From positions 1 through 46,341 of the forward strand of contig CAJCIP010000129.1 of the NCBI GenBank assembly GCA_903970445.1: a DNA stretch of 46,341 nucleotides. The letters run 5' to 3'. Each line of letters opens with the position of its first letter. Position 1 is the stretch's first letter. Positions 1 through 8,947 of the stretch are shown here, one piece after another. The notes under the pieces are model-generated. The model was not told the DNA's origin. It saw only the letters and a list, made by a program, of their open reading frames with translations, and made no database searches. The translations under genes and the position numbers were made by a program. This DNA is from Verrucomicrobia bacterium Tous-C9LFEB (GTDB taxonomy: Bacteria; Acidobacteriota; Terriglobia; Terriglobales; Acidobacteriaceae).

Positions 1-111
1 GCGAAGCGCACCGCCGTTCTACCTTCAGGGGAGCCGGACTCCGCGCGGCAGGTTTCGGGCTCAGCAATGCTGCAGCCAGCTTTAGGAGAGGTTTCGCGGA
101 GCGCAGAAAAG

Positions 112-807
112 CTAGTTAGCCTGGAATCTGTAGCCGACGTAATTCTCCGTCGTGAGATAGCGCGGAGCAGCGGGATCGTCTTCGAGTTTCTTACGAAGCT
201 GGCTGACGTACGTGCGAAGGTATTCTCGCTCGTTGCCATACTCCGGCCCCCATACCTGCGTTAGTAAACGAGCGTGTGAAATAGGCTTTCCCGCGTTTCG
301 CATGAGCAGGTGAAGGAGCTCAAATTCCTTCGGCGTGAGGTGCAGCTCTTCGCCATGGCGAGTGACGCGGTATCCCACGGGATCAAGATGGAATGGGCCA
401 ATGTCCAGATCACGCTGGGTGTCATTTGCTGCCGGTTGCCGAACACGTCGAACGGCAGCCCTTAATCGTGCTGCAAGCTCCGGCAGACGGAAGGGTTTAG
501 TCACATAGTCATCCGCACCAGCATCCAGAGCAGCGACTTTGTCTTCATCGTGGTCGCGCACCGTGAGTACGATGATGGAGAGCGTGGGATGCATCTCGCG
601 CAGCTTGGTGCAGGTTGCGATGCCTCCCATGCCTGGCATATTGAGGTCCAGCAACACGACTTCAGGCTTCTTGACCCTAGCCTCCGCCAGCGCAGTTTCC
701 CCGTTCCAAGCTTCGTCGACTCGAAACTCGAGTGCTTCGAGCATGCTTTTCAAACTGTGACGTAGAGCGCTGTCGTCTTCCACGATCAGCACTGATCCTC
801 CGTGCAT
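112..807 (-). CDS. kdpE: KdpE-like OmpR-family response regulator
   Basis: Cytoplasmic DNA-binding response regulator of 231 aa, normal length for KdpE. The receiver domain covers about residues 5-118, with acidic pocket E10-D11-D12, phosphoacceptor D54 (LLDLNMP), T82 and K104 (TKPF). A winged-helix DNA-binding domain follows from about residue 130 (HLTPKEFELL, then QVWGPEY and YVGYRF near the end), and this part reads like KdpE. The ATG is preceded by AGGAG at good spacing. The gene starts 9 bases after the kinase gene ends, so the two are surely one operon and a two-component pair. KdpE classically activates the kdpFABC potassium-uptake operon at low K+ or high osmolarity; no kdpFABC gene is in the window, so the target here is inferred. 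Confidence 0.88.
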   Translation of the reverse strand: MHGGSVLIVEDDSALRHSLKSMLEALEFRVDEAWNGETALAEARVKKPEVVLLDLNMPGMGGIATCTKLREMHPTLSIIVLTVRDHDEDKVAALDAGADDYVTKPFRLPELAARLRAAVRRVRQPAANDTQRDLDIGPFHLDPVGYRVTRHGEELHLTPKEFELLHLLMRNAGKPISHARLLTQVWGPEYGNEREYLRTYVSQLRKKLEDDPAAPRYLTTENYVGYRFQAN

Positions 808-816
808 TCGTTTCTC

Positions 817-2244
817 CTAGTCTCCCTCGATGGGCAGCGAGATGTGGAACGTTGTCCCTGTCTCCGGCGCACTCTCCAGCCAAATGCGGCCACCCATTGC
901 TTCGGTCGCGTGCTTGGCAGCAGAGAGGCCAATGCCGGTGCCGCTGGCTTTATGCTCAGTGGCCGCTCCGCGATAGTAGCGCTCGAAGACGAGACCTTGT
1001 TCCTCCGAAGGAATGAAAGACCCCTGGTTCTTGATCGAAATTCCTGTTTGCCGGCCGTCAGTAATGAAGTGAACGTCAACGGGTGTCATGGCCAGACTGT
1101 ACTTCAAAGCGTTCTCCAGTACCTGTACGAGAACCAGCTTCAGGAGGTCGGGATCGAGAAGAACGCAAACGTTAACCTCGCCCGAAGATACCAGCCGAGT
1201 GATGTCGTGCGCCCCACGTAGTTCGTGAACGGCCATGTCATACACCTCGCGGAGAACTGTTGCCTTTGACTGGACCTGGATCTCTCGACTGTCCAAACTT
1301 GCCGTGCGCAGGAGTCTGTCCGTAACTTCAGCGAGGTACCGGGCCTGGTCTTCTATCGTGTCTGCCAGCTGCGACTGAACGGGGGTTAGTGGGCCAATCT
1401 CTCGCAAGCCGGAGCTGGAGGCGATGATTGTGGTGAGAGGCGTCTTGACTGCGTGGGCGAGCCCGTCGAGGACGGCGGTTCTCAACTTCTCAGAGACGGC
1501 CTGGGATTGTGCGCTTACCTCGGACTTCACGGATCGGATTCGTTCAAGGTGAGTTGCCACCAGGGTCGCGAGTGAATCCGCAACGATTGAGTCAGAAGTG
1601 CCTCTCAGTAAGAGCGCCCCGGTTACTCTTGTGCCGAACCTGAGAATGCGCAGGCGTTCTGCCTGCTCCGGGAGATCGTAGTTACGCAGAGCACGAAACG
1701 ATGCTTCTAAGCGTTGTGCGGCGTCCTCCACGCTTCCCGTCGTAACAACCGTTGCACGTTCCGTCGTGAAAATCGCGACGCCCGTCATACGGAACCGACG
1801 AGAAATCAATTCACATAGCTGTTCTTCAACAGACTCTTTCCAGTTGATCAGGAGTGCGCTCTGGGAAAACTCGTAAAGCAACCTCTGTTGTTCTTCTGCC
1901 TGCGCTACGCGGTCCGAGTTCACCCGAATGCGATGTGACAGATGACTGACCAAGACTGATGTTGCGGCAAAGGTGAGCAGCGCGAACATCTCGCGCGGTG
2001 AGGTCATCTCGAGCGAATAGCGTGGTTCGGTGAAGAAGAAGTCGAGTCCGAGCGTTGCTACTACGGAGACGGTAAGTGAGGCGCGAAACCCCGCTCGCCA
2101 CGCAACCACGATAGTGAGCAGCATGAAGATGGGGATGGAAGTAGAAAACGGTAAAGAATGAGCGGAGGCCAGTGCTCCAAGAGCGATTGTAAGCAGGCTG
2201 GCGCCGGCCGCCCACAGCATCGGTTTTAGGGGAAAGAGCTTCAC
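817..2244 (-). CDS. KdpD-like sensor histidine kinase lacking the KdpD N-terminal domain
   Basis: Membrane histidine kinase of 475 aa. Residues about 10-105 form the closely packed membrane segments of the DUF4118 domain found in the middle of KdpD. A GAF-like linker follows (about 125-240), then a HisKA domain with the probable phosphorylated H264 in GLAHAVKTPL, and a C-terminal HATPase domain with the G box GTGIGLSAAKH. Full KdpD is about 900 aa and starts with a Usp-like KdpD domain; that part is absent, as in split KdpD systems. The start is a GTG without a strong ribosome site. It lies directly upstream of the KdpE-like gene and diverges from the porin gene. Potassium or turgor sensing is inferred from the family. 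Confidence 0.85.
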   Translation of the reverse strand: MKLFPLKPMLWAAGASLLTIALGALASAHSLPFSTSIPIFMLLTIVVAWRAGFRASLTVSVVATLGLDFFFTEPRYSLEMTSPREMFALLTFAATSVLVSHLSHRIRVNSDRVAQAEEQQRLLYEFSQSALLINWKESVEEQLCELISRRFRMTGVAIFTTERATVVTTGSVEDAAQRLEASFRALRNYDLPEQAERLRILRFGTRVTGALLLRGTSDSIVADSLATLVATHLERIRSVKSEVSAQSQAVSEKLRTAVLDGLAHAVKTPLTTIIASSSGLREIGPLTPVQSQLADTIEDQARYLAEVTDRLLRTASLDSREIQVQSKATVLREVYDMAVHELRGAHDITRLVSSGEVNVCVLLDPDLLKLVLVQVLENALKYSLAMTPVDVHFITDGRQTGISIKNQGSFIPSEEQGLVFERYYRGAATEHKASGTGIGLSAAKHATEAMGGRIWLESAPETGTTFHISLPIEGD

Positions 2245-2511
2245 GGAATCTCAGCATAAGAGTACGGCACCGCGCGAGAGCGAACGTGCCGGACTCGTTG
2301 GCTTCGCACACAAGTCTCCAGGTTGCCATTCGAGTGCCAAAGGACCTTGGCTGCACGAATCACGACCGCAGTCGCCAGCTCCCTTCTAATTAGCTCCGAG
2401 CTTCCGGTATTCGACGCATCCTTATGCATTCTTAACGGCTTCTGGCTTGGAATCGTGGATGGTCCGTGGAAGAGCTTTGCCTTCCAGCGGACCGGAATGT
2501 GAGTTTTTCCA
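2245..2511. promoter_or_regulatory. Divergent intergenic region, kinase and porin promoters
   Basis: This 267-base gap separates the minus-strand kinase gene from the plus-strand porin gene and must hold both promoters. I could not pick out a convincing -35/-10 pair or operator. The shared region makes control of the porin by the KdpE-like regulator plausible, but nothing in the sequence proves it. Confidence 0.4.
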
Positions 2512-4104
2512 GTGAAAGCAACAAAAACCAGAAAAGCAGCTCTTGCCCTAGGCATGAGCGTAGCCTCCCTGTCGTTCTGTATGTGTGTTCCGATTTCCGG
2601 TCAGTCAACGGCGCCAGCAGACACGACGCAGACAACGCAGCCCACTCCAACTCTTGAAGACATCGCCAAGCGAATCCAGGAGTTGGAAAACGAACTCGCT
2701 GCCTTGAAGCGCGCCAACGCGGTGAGTTCGAGTGAGCAGCACATTACGACCGCCAAAGCCTCCGCACCTCCGCCAGTGACGAGCCCTGAGGACGCGGCAA
2801 GCGCCTCCACCGATCCTCACGACCCGCACTCAGAGCCATTCTCGTTCGGAGATTTCACATGGTTAAACGGTAACGCCCGCACCAAAGAAACACCTTATGC
2901 CACACGCTTCTTTACGCCCGAGATCCGTTCGGATGTCAGCTATACCTATGACTTCCGCCATCCAGCGGATGACACCATCGGTGGATCAAGCGAGGTATTT
3001 CGTGCGCAGGAGGTGACACTTACAGATCTGGGCATCGGGGGCGACTTCCATTGGAATAACGTCCGCGCCCGCGTGTTGAGCCAAATCGGCCTGTACTCTA
3101 CGGCTACACCGCGTAATGACGCCAGTCCATCGCGCGGGCAGTGGGACCTTTCCGACGCCTACCGCTACATTTCAGAAGCAAACGCCGGCTATCACTTCAA
3201 CGTACAGCATGGTTTGAATATCGACGCCGGAGTCTTTCTTTCGTACGTCGGCCTTTTCTCCTTCTACCAGTTTGACAACTGGGCCTATCAGCCATCGTAT
3301 GTGTCTTCGAACACGCCCTGGTTCTTTACAGGCGTGCGTGTCCAGTGGTTCCCTACAGCCAAGCTGAAGATCGAGCCATGGTTTATCAACGGTTGGCAGT
3401 CCTATGGACGATTTAACAACCGGCCAGGTCTGGGAGGACAGATTCTATGGCGGCCGAACGATAAGCTCCAGTTGCTGGGTAACCAGTACGGCTACGGGGA
3501 AGATGCGCTTGGCGTGACCAGCCGCACCCGTTACCACACCGATGACAGCATCGAGTATAAGTATCTCGATCGGCCTCTTGACACAATCAGCAAAGCAGCC
3601 ATGACCTTCACGGCGGACGCAGGGTGTGAAAGCGGCGGAGGTGTAAGTTGCCACGGTAATGGCAAAAACCCTGACGGATCCGTCGCTCCGAAGCAGAGCT
3701 TTCTTGGCTTCATGCTCTACAACCGAGTCTGGTTTGATCGTGACCGCTATGCTATTACGCTAGGCGGCGGACGGATCAACAATCCTGGCAGGTACTTGGT
3801 GTTGCTACCGCCGATCAATGGTGCAACCGCCGCTTCTGGAACGCCTTATTTCACAGAAAATCCCGGCGACAAATTTAAGGCGTGGGATGCTTCCGTGACC
3901 GCAGACTATATGCCTAGCCAGTACTTCACCTACCGGCTGGAGTACAACCATAGGGCAGCAAACGTCCCGTACTTCACCGGGCCCGGCGGAATCACTCCCC
4001 CGGGAGGCAATCAAGGGGCTCTCGGTTCGACTGTAGCCGGATGGTCGCCTGATCTTCGCAACAGCGAAAATCGCGTCACCGCAGCTTTCCTGGTGAAGTT
4101 CTAG
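2512..4104 (+). CDS. Outer-membrane beta-barrel porin (BBP2/OmpL-like)
   Basis: Predicted outer-membrane channel of 530 aa. The basic N-terminus (KATKTRK) and hydrophobic stretch to about residue 30 (PISGQ) look like a signal peptide. Residues about 45-70 (LEDIAKRIQELENELAALKR) form a short coiled coil, often seen just after the signal in such porins. The rest alternates polar and aromatic residues in strand-like runs and ends in VTAAFLVKF, a typical C-terminal barrel strand with terminal Phe. Two cysteines around residue 375 (GCESGG, SCHGNG) may form a loop disulfide. The start is a GTG with a weak ribosome site; an in-frame ATG at 2554 would damage the signal peptide. The substrate is unknown. 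Ion uptake is a guess based on the KdpDE neighbour. Confidence 0.75.
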   Translation: MKATKTRKAALALGMSVASLSFCMCVPISGQSTAPADTTQTTQPTPTLEDIAKRIQELENELAALKRANAVSSSEQHITTAKASAPPPVTSPEDAASASTDPHDPHSEPFSFGDFTWLNGNARTKETPYATRFFTPEIRSDVSYTYDFRHPADDTIGGSSEVFRAQEVTLTDLGIGGDFHWNNVRARVLSQIGLYSTATPRNDASPSRGQWDLSDAYRYISEANAGYHFNVQHGLNIDAGVFLSYVGLFSFYQFDNWAYQPSYVSSNTPWFFTGVRVQWFPTAKLKIEPWFINGWQSYGRFNNRPGLGGQILWRPNDKLQLLGNQYGYGEDALGVTSRTRYHTDDSIEYKYLDRPLDTISKAAMTFTADAGCESGGGVSCHGNGKNPDGSVAPKQSFLGFMLYNRVWFDRDRYAITLGGGRINNPGRYLVLLPPINGATAASGTPYFTENPGDKFKAWDASVTADYMPSQYFTYRLEYNHRAANVPYFTGPGGITPPGGNQGALGSTVAGWSPDLRNSENRVTAAFLVKF

Positions 4105-4188
4105 CGTGAGGATTATCGGCGGAGGTAAAAACCGTGACCGAGACTTACCATGGGTTGCCACGCAGCCCTGGTGAACGCAAGAAGGAGC

Positions 4189-4224
4189 GCAAAGAGCCCC
4201 GCTTCAGCGGGGCTCTTTGCTTTT
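4189..4224 (+). terminator. Strong intrinsic terminator after the porin gene
   Basis: A perfect 14-bp inverted repeat (4189-4202 and 4207-4220) with a TTCA loop is followed by TTTT. It lies 85 bases after the porin stop codon and just beyond the end of the convergent epimerase gene at 4274. The T run is on the plus strand, so it mainly ends porin transcription, though the hairpin could act both ways. Confidence 0.85.
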
Positions 4225-4273
4225 GCAGTGCGGCAGGGAAGCAAAGTTCTGCTGCGTTGGCTGTTGGGGACTC

Positions 4274-5164
4274 TCAAGAATATTGCATATTCGTGAGGTC
4301 TTCGATGAGCCCAGGACCAGTCGGCTTCCAGCCCAGCGTCTTCCGCGTCCACTCGCTTGAGGCGGGCATGTCCAATGAAGCAAAGTGCGCAAACCACGTG
4401 AAGTGTTCGCCTGCCTTCTCCGGCGGAATCGAAACAACCGGCACTTTCAGCCCCTTGCCAAGTGCTTCCGCGATGTCTTTTGTCGATACACCTTCTTCGT
4501 CCACAGCGTTGTAAACAGTAAGGCCGGAACTGGTCTTCTCAACGGCAAGGCGGTACAGGTGAGCAACGTCCTTCAACGGAGCCGCCGCCCAGCGGTTTGC
4601 ACCGTCTCCAACGTAGGCGGACACGCCCTTAGCGCGAGCTATCTGTGTCATATACGTCACCAGTCCTTGCTTACGCGTGTCGTGTACCTGCGGCAGACGC
4701 ACGATCGCCACGTTCACACCCTTCTGCGCGACGTCCTGCGCAGCCTTCTCCGGTTTGCGCGGAATCATGTCTGAATCCTGAGCAGGATCGCTCTCCGTGC
4801 GCACATGTCCCGGCCCGCCGCTGGTCAAACCAACACCCGAAGTCACTACCAGCAGCTTGCCCGGCTCCAGAGCCGAACCCAGCGCTGCTATCGCTTTCAT
4901 TTCGTCGGCACCGTTCTCCGCAAACCTGGAAAAATCGTCGTGATTGAACGCCAGGTGAACCACGACATCCATTCCAGTGGCTTCTTTGCGCAGCAGGTCA
5001 GAATCCGTGAAGCTGCCACGCACCACTTCCGCACCAGCCGCCCTGAGCTGATCCTCGCCAGCATCGCTGCGGGTCAGGCCACGCACCTGATGTCCTGCTT
5101 CGATCAGTTCCTCTACCAGCTCCGTTCCGATAAACCCTGTCGAGCCCGTCACAAAGATCCGCAT
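4274..5164 (-). CDS. NAD(P)-binding epimerase/atypical SDR family protein
   Basis: Cytoplasmic Rossmann-fold protein of 296 aa. The N-terminal TGSTGFIG (residues 7-14) is the GxxGxxG dinucleotide site of extended or atypical short-chain dehydrogenases. GMDVVVHLAF (about 64-73) is the usual fourth strand next to the cofactor. The normal catalytic YxxxK is not obvious: the expected region reads MIPRKPEKAAQ, so it may be an atypical SDR (NmrA- or epimerase-like) without classical activity. GDGANRWAAAPLKDVAHLYRLA is typical of the C-terminal substrate part of this group. The substrate is unknown. The gene stands alone, ends close to the porin terminator, and starts 72 bases after the PNGase gene ends on the same strand. 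Confidence 0.8.
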   Translation of the reverse strand: MRIFVTGSTGFIGTELVEELIEAGHQVRGLTRSDAGEDQLRAAGAEVVRGSFTDSDLLRKEATGMDVVVHLAFNHDDFSRFAENGADEMKAIAALGSALEPGKLLVVTSGVGLTSGGPGHVRTESDPAQDSDMIPRKPEKAAQDVAQKGVNVAIVRLPQVHDTRKQGLVTYMTQIARAKGVSAYVGDGANRWAAAPLKDVAHLYRLAVEKTSSGLTVYNAVDEEGVSTKDIAEALGKGLKVPVVSIPPEKAGEHFTWFAHFASLDMPASSEWTRKTLGWKPTGPGLIEDLTNMQYS

Positions 5165-5187
5165 TTCGTCTCCCCGTCGTGCAATAG

Positions 5188-5213
5188 AACGACCGAGCGG
5201 AAGCCCGGTCGTT
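5188..5213 (-). terminator. Hairpin between the PNGase A and epimerase genes
   Basis: An 8-bp perfect inverted repeat (5188-5195 and 5206-5213) with a 10-base loop lies 24 bases after the PNGase stop codon on the minus strand. There is no clear T run, so it may be a weak terminator or an mRNA-stabilising stem ahead of the epimerase gene. Confidence 0.4.
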
Positions 5214-5236
5214 GCGTTCGTAGATCAAAGCTGTCG

Positions 5237-6952
5237 TCAGCGTTTTGCAGGACAACTTTTGTTGTCCTGCACAGATGTCAGCATACGGTTGGCTGATGCA
5301 AGCGAGCGGCTCCAGCAGCTTCCTGTCGAATCCTTTGAAACGTAGCTCGCTGAACTCGCCGTTGGCCCGACAGCCTGTATTGCCGAAAAATCCGCGGTAT
5401 ACACCAGCGTGTCGCTGCTCTTTACCTGTTCCACCGTGTCTGTACTCGTCAGCGGGAAGCCGTTCATTGCTGTGCTTTCGCTCACCTCATGTTGCTGGTC
5501 TGAGCTGACGATCTGCGAGTAGGTTCCATCGCTGTTTTGCAGGAACGTGTAGTCGAGCTTCAGCGGAAAGGACCAGTGTCTTGCCACCTGTTCCGCGAGA
5601 ATGCCCAACTGGGTTGTCGTTTTCGAGTCCACGCTGCTTGTTTGATCGACATTCTGAACTTCTGGAATGCCCGAGGTTGCGACGTTGAAAGTTTGATTGC
5701 TTTTGAAATCCACCGTTGATTCTACGGTCGTCTCCACGCGGCCCAACGCCGTGTTGACGTACCCCTTTACGGTGAATGTCCGCTTGGAGCCGACGGTCAC
5801 GGTGCCTGTCGTCGCGCTGCTTGTGGTGGTGAGGTTTTCAACGACGTAGGGAACAGGTTCGGCCGACAGCGTGTCTTCTAATACCTCGCCGCCGGTGACG
5901 GGGCGGATCTTATCGCGGTAGAGAAGCAAGTTTGCTGTCGCTAGAAAGTAGCTGTTCGCGTTGTAGACGCTAATGCCAACGGTGTGCGGGCTTCCGTCGC
6001 TTAACATTCCAGCAAATGGAGTGAGGTCGACGCGGTACGGCTTAAAGTTCAACGTCTCTACGCCGGTGATCGGTTCCCACAGGTAAGGATCGATGCCGCC
6101 CGTGTAAATCCACGGAGACACGGGCGCAACGCCTGCTGCTTTGCCATCAATCGTTACTTCCGTCTCCCGAAACGCGGTGCCACCGTAGGTCTCGAGCTCG
6201 CCGGCAACATCGTTCGGCACGCCAAGGTACCAGAACTCATCGTTCGACTGGCTCTGCGCAATGACATCCAAATAAGCCTTTGTAAGATTGCGAGGCAGCG
6301 AGACTGTAGTTGTCACGGCGCTGCTTGTCGTATCCAGTTCATACGGGCTATTTACGCCGCTCACCGGAACCACCATGTCGGGTACCTCCGGCGGCAAATT
6401 GCGCAAGTCTGCCGGATAGAATTGCAGTGTCGCGTTTCCGTAGATTCCGCCGTTATAGGTGCTGTTGAAGATGTTGTAGATGATCGCGTTGCCGGTTTGC
6501 GCGGTCTTGAACAATGCGGACAAGTCAGTGACGTCGCGCTCGACGTGCCACGATGGGCTCAAGGCCGCGCGAGGCTCGGCCGTTGTGCCGTAGTAGATAT
6601 TGGCGCTGCCAAGATACAAGCTCGCTGTGCGGTCATATTGGCGGCCCGCGGTGACGGTGAAGTCGAGATTCAGGACGACCTTCGCCCACGGTCCCTTGCA
6701 AGCGGATGGAGGCGTGTAAGTAATTGGGTGTGCGGAGTAATCGTTAAACGCTTCATTGCTATATAGCGTTACCGTGCAGGGCTTGGTCGAGGGCCGCGTC
6801 ACTGGTGGCTCAGCTGTTGCTGGGTTCGACGAACCGACCACAGGCGTCGTCGGAACAGTGACGACCTGCGCTCCAGCGGCGCCTTGTGCAAAAAGTGATC
6901 CTGCGATGGCTGCTTGAAGAAGTGCAGAACGGAATCGACGAGACGTTTGCAT
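5237..6952 (-). CDS. Secreted peptide-N4-asparagine amidase A (PNGase A-like)
   Basis: Predicted secreted enzyme of 571 aa that would remove whole N-glycans from glycoproteins by cleaving the GlcNAc-Asn bond. A signal peptide occupies about residues 1-28 (cut near GAAGA). After a Pro/Thr-rich linker, the PNGase A domain (PF12222 type) begins around residue 57 with CTVTLYSNEAFNDY, then GPWAKVVLNLDFTVTAGRQYDR and a segment about 105-150 with SWHVERDVTDLSALF. These are hallmarks of the plant and fungal PNGase A family, which also has bacterial members in Acidobacteria and Actinobacteria. The ATG follows AAGGGA at good distance. The gene diverges from xylA. Its substrates are probably plant or fungal glycoproteins (inferred). 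The last codons overlap a strong hairpin. Confidence 0.8.
   Translation of the reverse strand: MQTSRRFRSALLQAAIAGSLFAQGAAGAQVVTVPTTPVVGSSNPATAEPPVTRPSTKPCTVTLYSNEAFNDYSAHPITYTPPSACKGPWAKVVLNLDFTVTAGRQYDRTASLYLGSANIYYGTTAEPRAALSPSWHVERDVTDLSALFKTAQTGNAIIYNIFNSTYNGGIYGNATLQFYPADLRNLPPEVPDMVVPVSGVNSPYELDTTSSAVTTTVSLPRNLTKAYLDVIAQSQSNDEFWYLGVPNDVAGELETYGGTAFRETEVTIDGKAAGVAPVSPWIYTGGIDPYLWEPITGVETLNFKPYRVDLTPFAGMLSDGSPHTVGISVYNANSYFLATANLLLYRDKIRPVTGGEVLEDTLSAEPVPYVVENLTTTSSATTGTVTVGSKRTFTVKGYVNTALGRVETTVESTVDFKSNQTFNVATSGIPEVQNVDQTSSVDSKTTTQLGILAEQVARHWSFPLKLDYTFLQNSDGTYSQIVSSDQQHEVSESTAMNGFPLTSTDTVEQVKSSDTLVYTADFSAIQAVGPTASSASYVSKDSTGSCWSRSLASANRMLTSVQDNKSCPAKR
5246..5271 (-). terminator. Perfect hairpin overlapping the 3' end of the PNGase A gene
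   Basis: An 11-bp perfect inverted repeat (5246-5256 and 5261-5271) with a 4-base loop sits inside the last twelve codons of the PNGase gene and ends 9 bases before its stop. Read on the minus strand it is followed by AAAACGC, not by T residues, so it is not a standard intrinsic terminator. It might slow ribosomes, protect the mRNA 3' end, or be a chance palindrome. Confidence 0.35.
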
Positions 6953-7387
6953 GCTTATCCCTTTTTGACCGGTGAATGAAAGCCTTGTGAAGGCTCAAGG
7001 TACCACAACGTATTCTTCGGAAACCTCGTCGAGAGGCTCTGCTGAGACGCATTGACGTGCGGATGCTGAAGGCTTCACCAGCGGAGATGTCATGCTGCGG
7101 AGCGATCATCTTGCGCCGTTTTCGTAGCACACTCTGATGCTTGGAGTACGGCGTTTTAATTTGCCGTGCCAAGCACGCACTTCTTTCGCTGCTATGGGTG
7201 TAAGGTTCAGTGTGGCAGGGAGTTGCTGCTACCTTGCCGCGGGCGGCTGGGATCAGGAGGCAGCACGGAGCTAGTCTGCCAGGGGAGAAATGGCGACGGA
7301 AAAGGTACTGAGCCGCATATTCTGAGACAATCGTCGACGAACGTTTAAGTTCTACAGAGAAGCTACGGCTTAAGGTACGGAACCAGA
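6953..7387. promoter_or_regulatory. Divergent intergenic region between PNGase A and xylA
   Basis: These 435 bases carry no convincing gene. They must contain the promoters of the PNGase gene (minus) and xylA (plus). The xylA-proximal part holds a perfect 10-bp palindrome TCGTCGACGA at 7331-7340, overlapping a LacI-type site at 7337-7348 that is annotated separately. No clear sigma-70 pair was found. Confidence 0.5.
7337..7348. promoter_or_regulatory. Candidate LacI-type operator upstream of xylA
   Basis: ACGAACGTTTAA contains the AACGTT core with central CG typical of LacI-family operators. It lies 39 bases before the xylA start codon, where a bound repressor would block transcription. It matches 10 of 12 positions of the site at 23962-23973 upstream of the second TonB receptor. 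Short and unproven. Confidence 0.3.
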
Positions 7388-8707
7388 GTGGCAGACACCA
7401 TATTCAGCAACTTCGACGTCATCAAGTTCGAAGGTCCAGAATCGAACAATCCGCTTTCCTACCGCTACTACGACGCAGACCGCGTCGTCTTCGGTAAACC
7501 ACTGAAGGACCACCTTCGCTTCGCCGTTGCCTATTGGCACTCGCTTACTTTGACTGGGAGCGATCCTTTCGGCGGAGCGACGATACACCGCCCGTGGTCG
7601 GCGATCGCGGATCCGATGGAGGCAGCGCGCGGAAAGGCAGATGCTGCATTTGAGCTCTTCCGCGTACTCGATCTTCCGTTTCACTGCTGGCACGATCGCG
7701 ACATTGCGCCCGAAGGCGAGTCGCTTGCGGAGACCATCGCCAATCTGCAAACGATTGGCGAATACTTCGCGACGAAAATGGAAAGTTACAAGTCGCGGCT
7801 TCTGTGGGGAACAGCAAATCTCTTCTCGCACCCTCGTTTCATGGCTGGCGCAGCCACCAATCCAGACCCTGACGTGTTTGCCTGGTCAGCCGCAATCGTG
7901 AAGAGCTGCATGGACCTGACGCGTCAGCTCGGCGGCTCCAACTATGTTCTGTGGGGAGGCCGCGAGGGATACGAGACGCTGCTCAACACCGACATGGATC
8001 ACGAGCTCCAGCAGATTGGCCGCTTTATCTCGCTCGTCGTAGAGTACAAACACAGGTCAGGCTTCGAGGGCCAGATCCTGATCGAACCGAAGCCCAAAGA
8101 GCCGACCGCACACCAGTATGACTTCGACACCGCGACCGTTTACGGATTCCTCAAGCGGTTCGGTCTGGAGAAAGAAGTGAAAGTCAATCTCGAGGCGAAC
8201 CACGCGCTTCTTGCGGGGCACAGCTTCGAGCATGAGATCGCAACTGCAAGCAGCCTTGGCATTCTTGGCTCGCTCGATATCAACCGTGGCGACGCTCTAC
8301 TCGGCTGGGACACGGACCAGTTTCCGAACGAGCTTTGGGCAATGACGATGTCCATGTACCACGTCATCAAAGCCGGCGGGCTAGGGCTGGGAGGATGCAA
8401 CTTCGACGCGAAGGTGCGCCGCCAGAGTTTCACGCCGGAAGACATGATTCACGCTCACGCAGGCGGCGTCGATCTATGCGCGCTTGCCTTCATCAAGGCG
8501 GCCAAGATCGTTGAAGAGGGCAAGCTGGATAGCCTTGTGACCGCTCGTTACGCCGACTGGCAGAAGCCTTATGCAAACGCCATGCTTTCCGGCTCCGTTT
8601 CCCTAGATGAGATCGCAGCGAAAGCCTTGGAAGAGAACATCAATCCTCAACCACGTTCCGGCAAGCAGGAGCAGCACGAAAATCTGCTTGTTCGCAGCAT
8701 TTATTAG
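7388..8707 (+). CDS. xylA: Xylose isomerase
   Basis: Cytoplasmic metal enzyme that converts D-xylose to D-xylulose, first step of bacterial xylose use. Its 439 aa match the group II enzymes (about 440). The catalytic H102 and D105 stand in FHCWHDRD. The metal ligands expected for the family are all visible: E233 (ILIEPKP), E269 and H272 ([13 protein letters not shown]), D297 (GSLDINRGD), D308 and D310 (GWDTD), plus the D of [18 protein letters not shown] (about 189-197) is the other family signature. The start is GTG, with no closer ATG. The next enzyme of the pathway, xylulokinase, is in the same window at 20212 but not in an operon with it. A possible LacI-type operator lies upstream. Confidence 0.97.
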   Translation: MADTIFSNFDVIKFEGPESNNPLSYRYYDADRVVFGKPLKDHLRFAVAYWHSLTLTGSDPFGGATIHRPWSAIADPMEAARGKADAAFELFRVLDLPFHCWHDRDIAPEGESLAETIANLQTIGEYFATKMESYKSRLLWGTANLFSHPRFMAGAATNPDPDVFAWSAAIVKSCMDLTRQLGGSNYVLWGGREGYETLLNTDMDHELQQIGRFISLVVEYKHRSGFEGQILIEPKPKEPTAHQYDFDTATVYGFLKRFGLEKEVKVNLEANHALLAGHSFEHEIATASSLGILGSLDINRGDALLGWDTDQFPNELWAMTMSMYHVIKAGGLGLGGCNFDAKVRRQSFTPEDMIHAHAGGVDLCALAFIKAAKIVEEGKLDSLVTARYADWQKPYANAMLSGSVSLDEIAAKALEENINPQPRSGKQEQHENLLVRSIY

Positions 8708-8947
8708 ATGGATATTGGGAGTTCACGTTCGAAGTTGAGGAAACTGCGCTGACGGCAAGGCCCGGGCTTTGATCTTGTGCTGTTCGGCGAGGCAACTTCT
8801 CTGCCTGGAAAAAACTTCAGAATCTACAAATACAGTCCTTCGCGCGGCAAATTGACGATTGCGCCATCCGCAATCCTGTAACAATTTCGACATCTCTCAA
8901 CCACAGCGCATCGGATTGCATCCAACGATTTGTCTTCTGGAGGAAAC

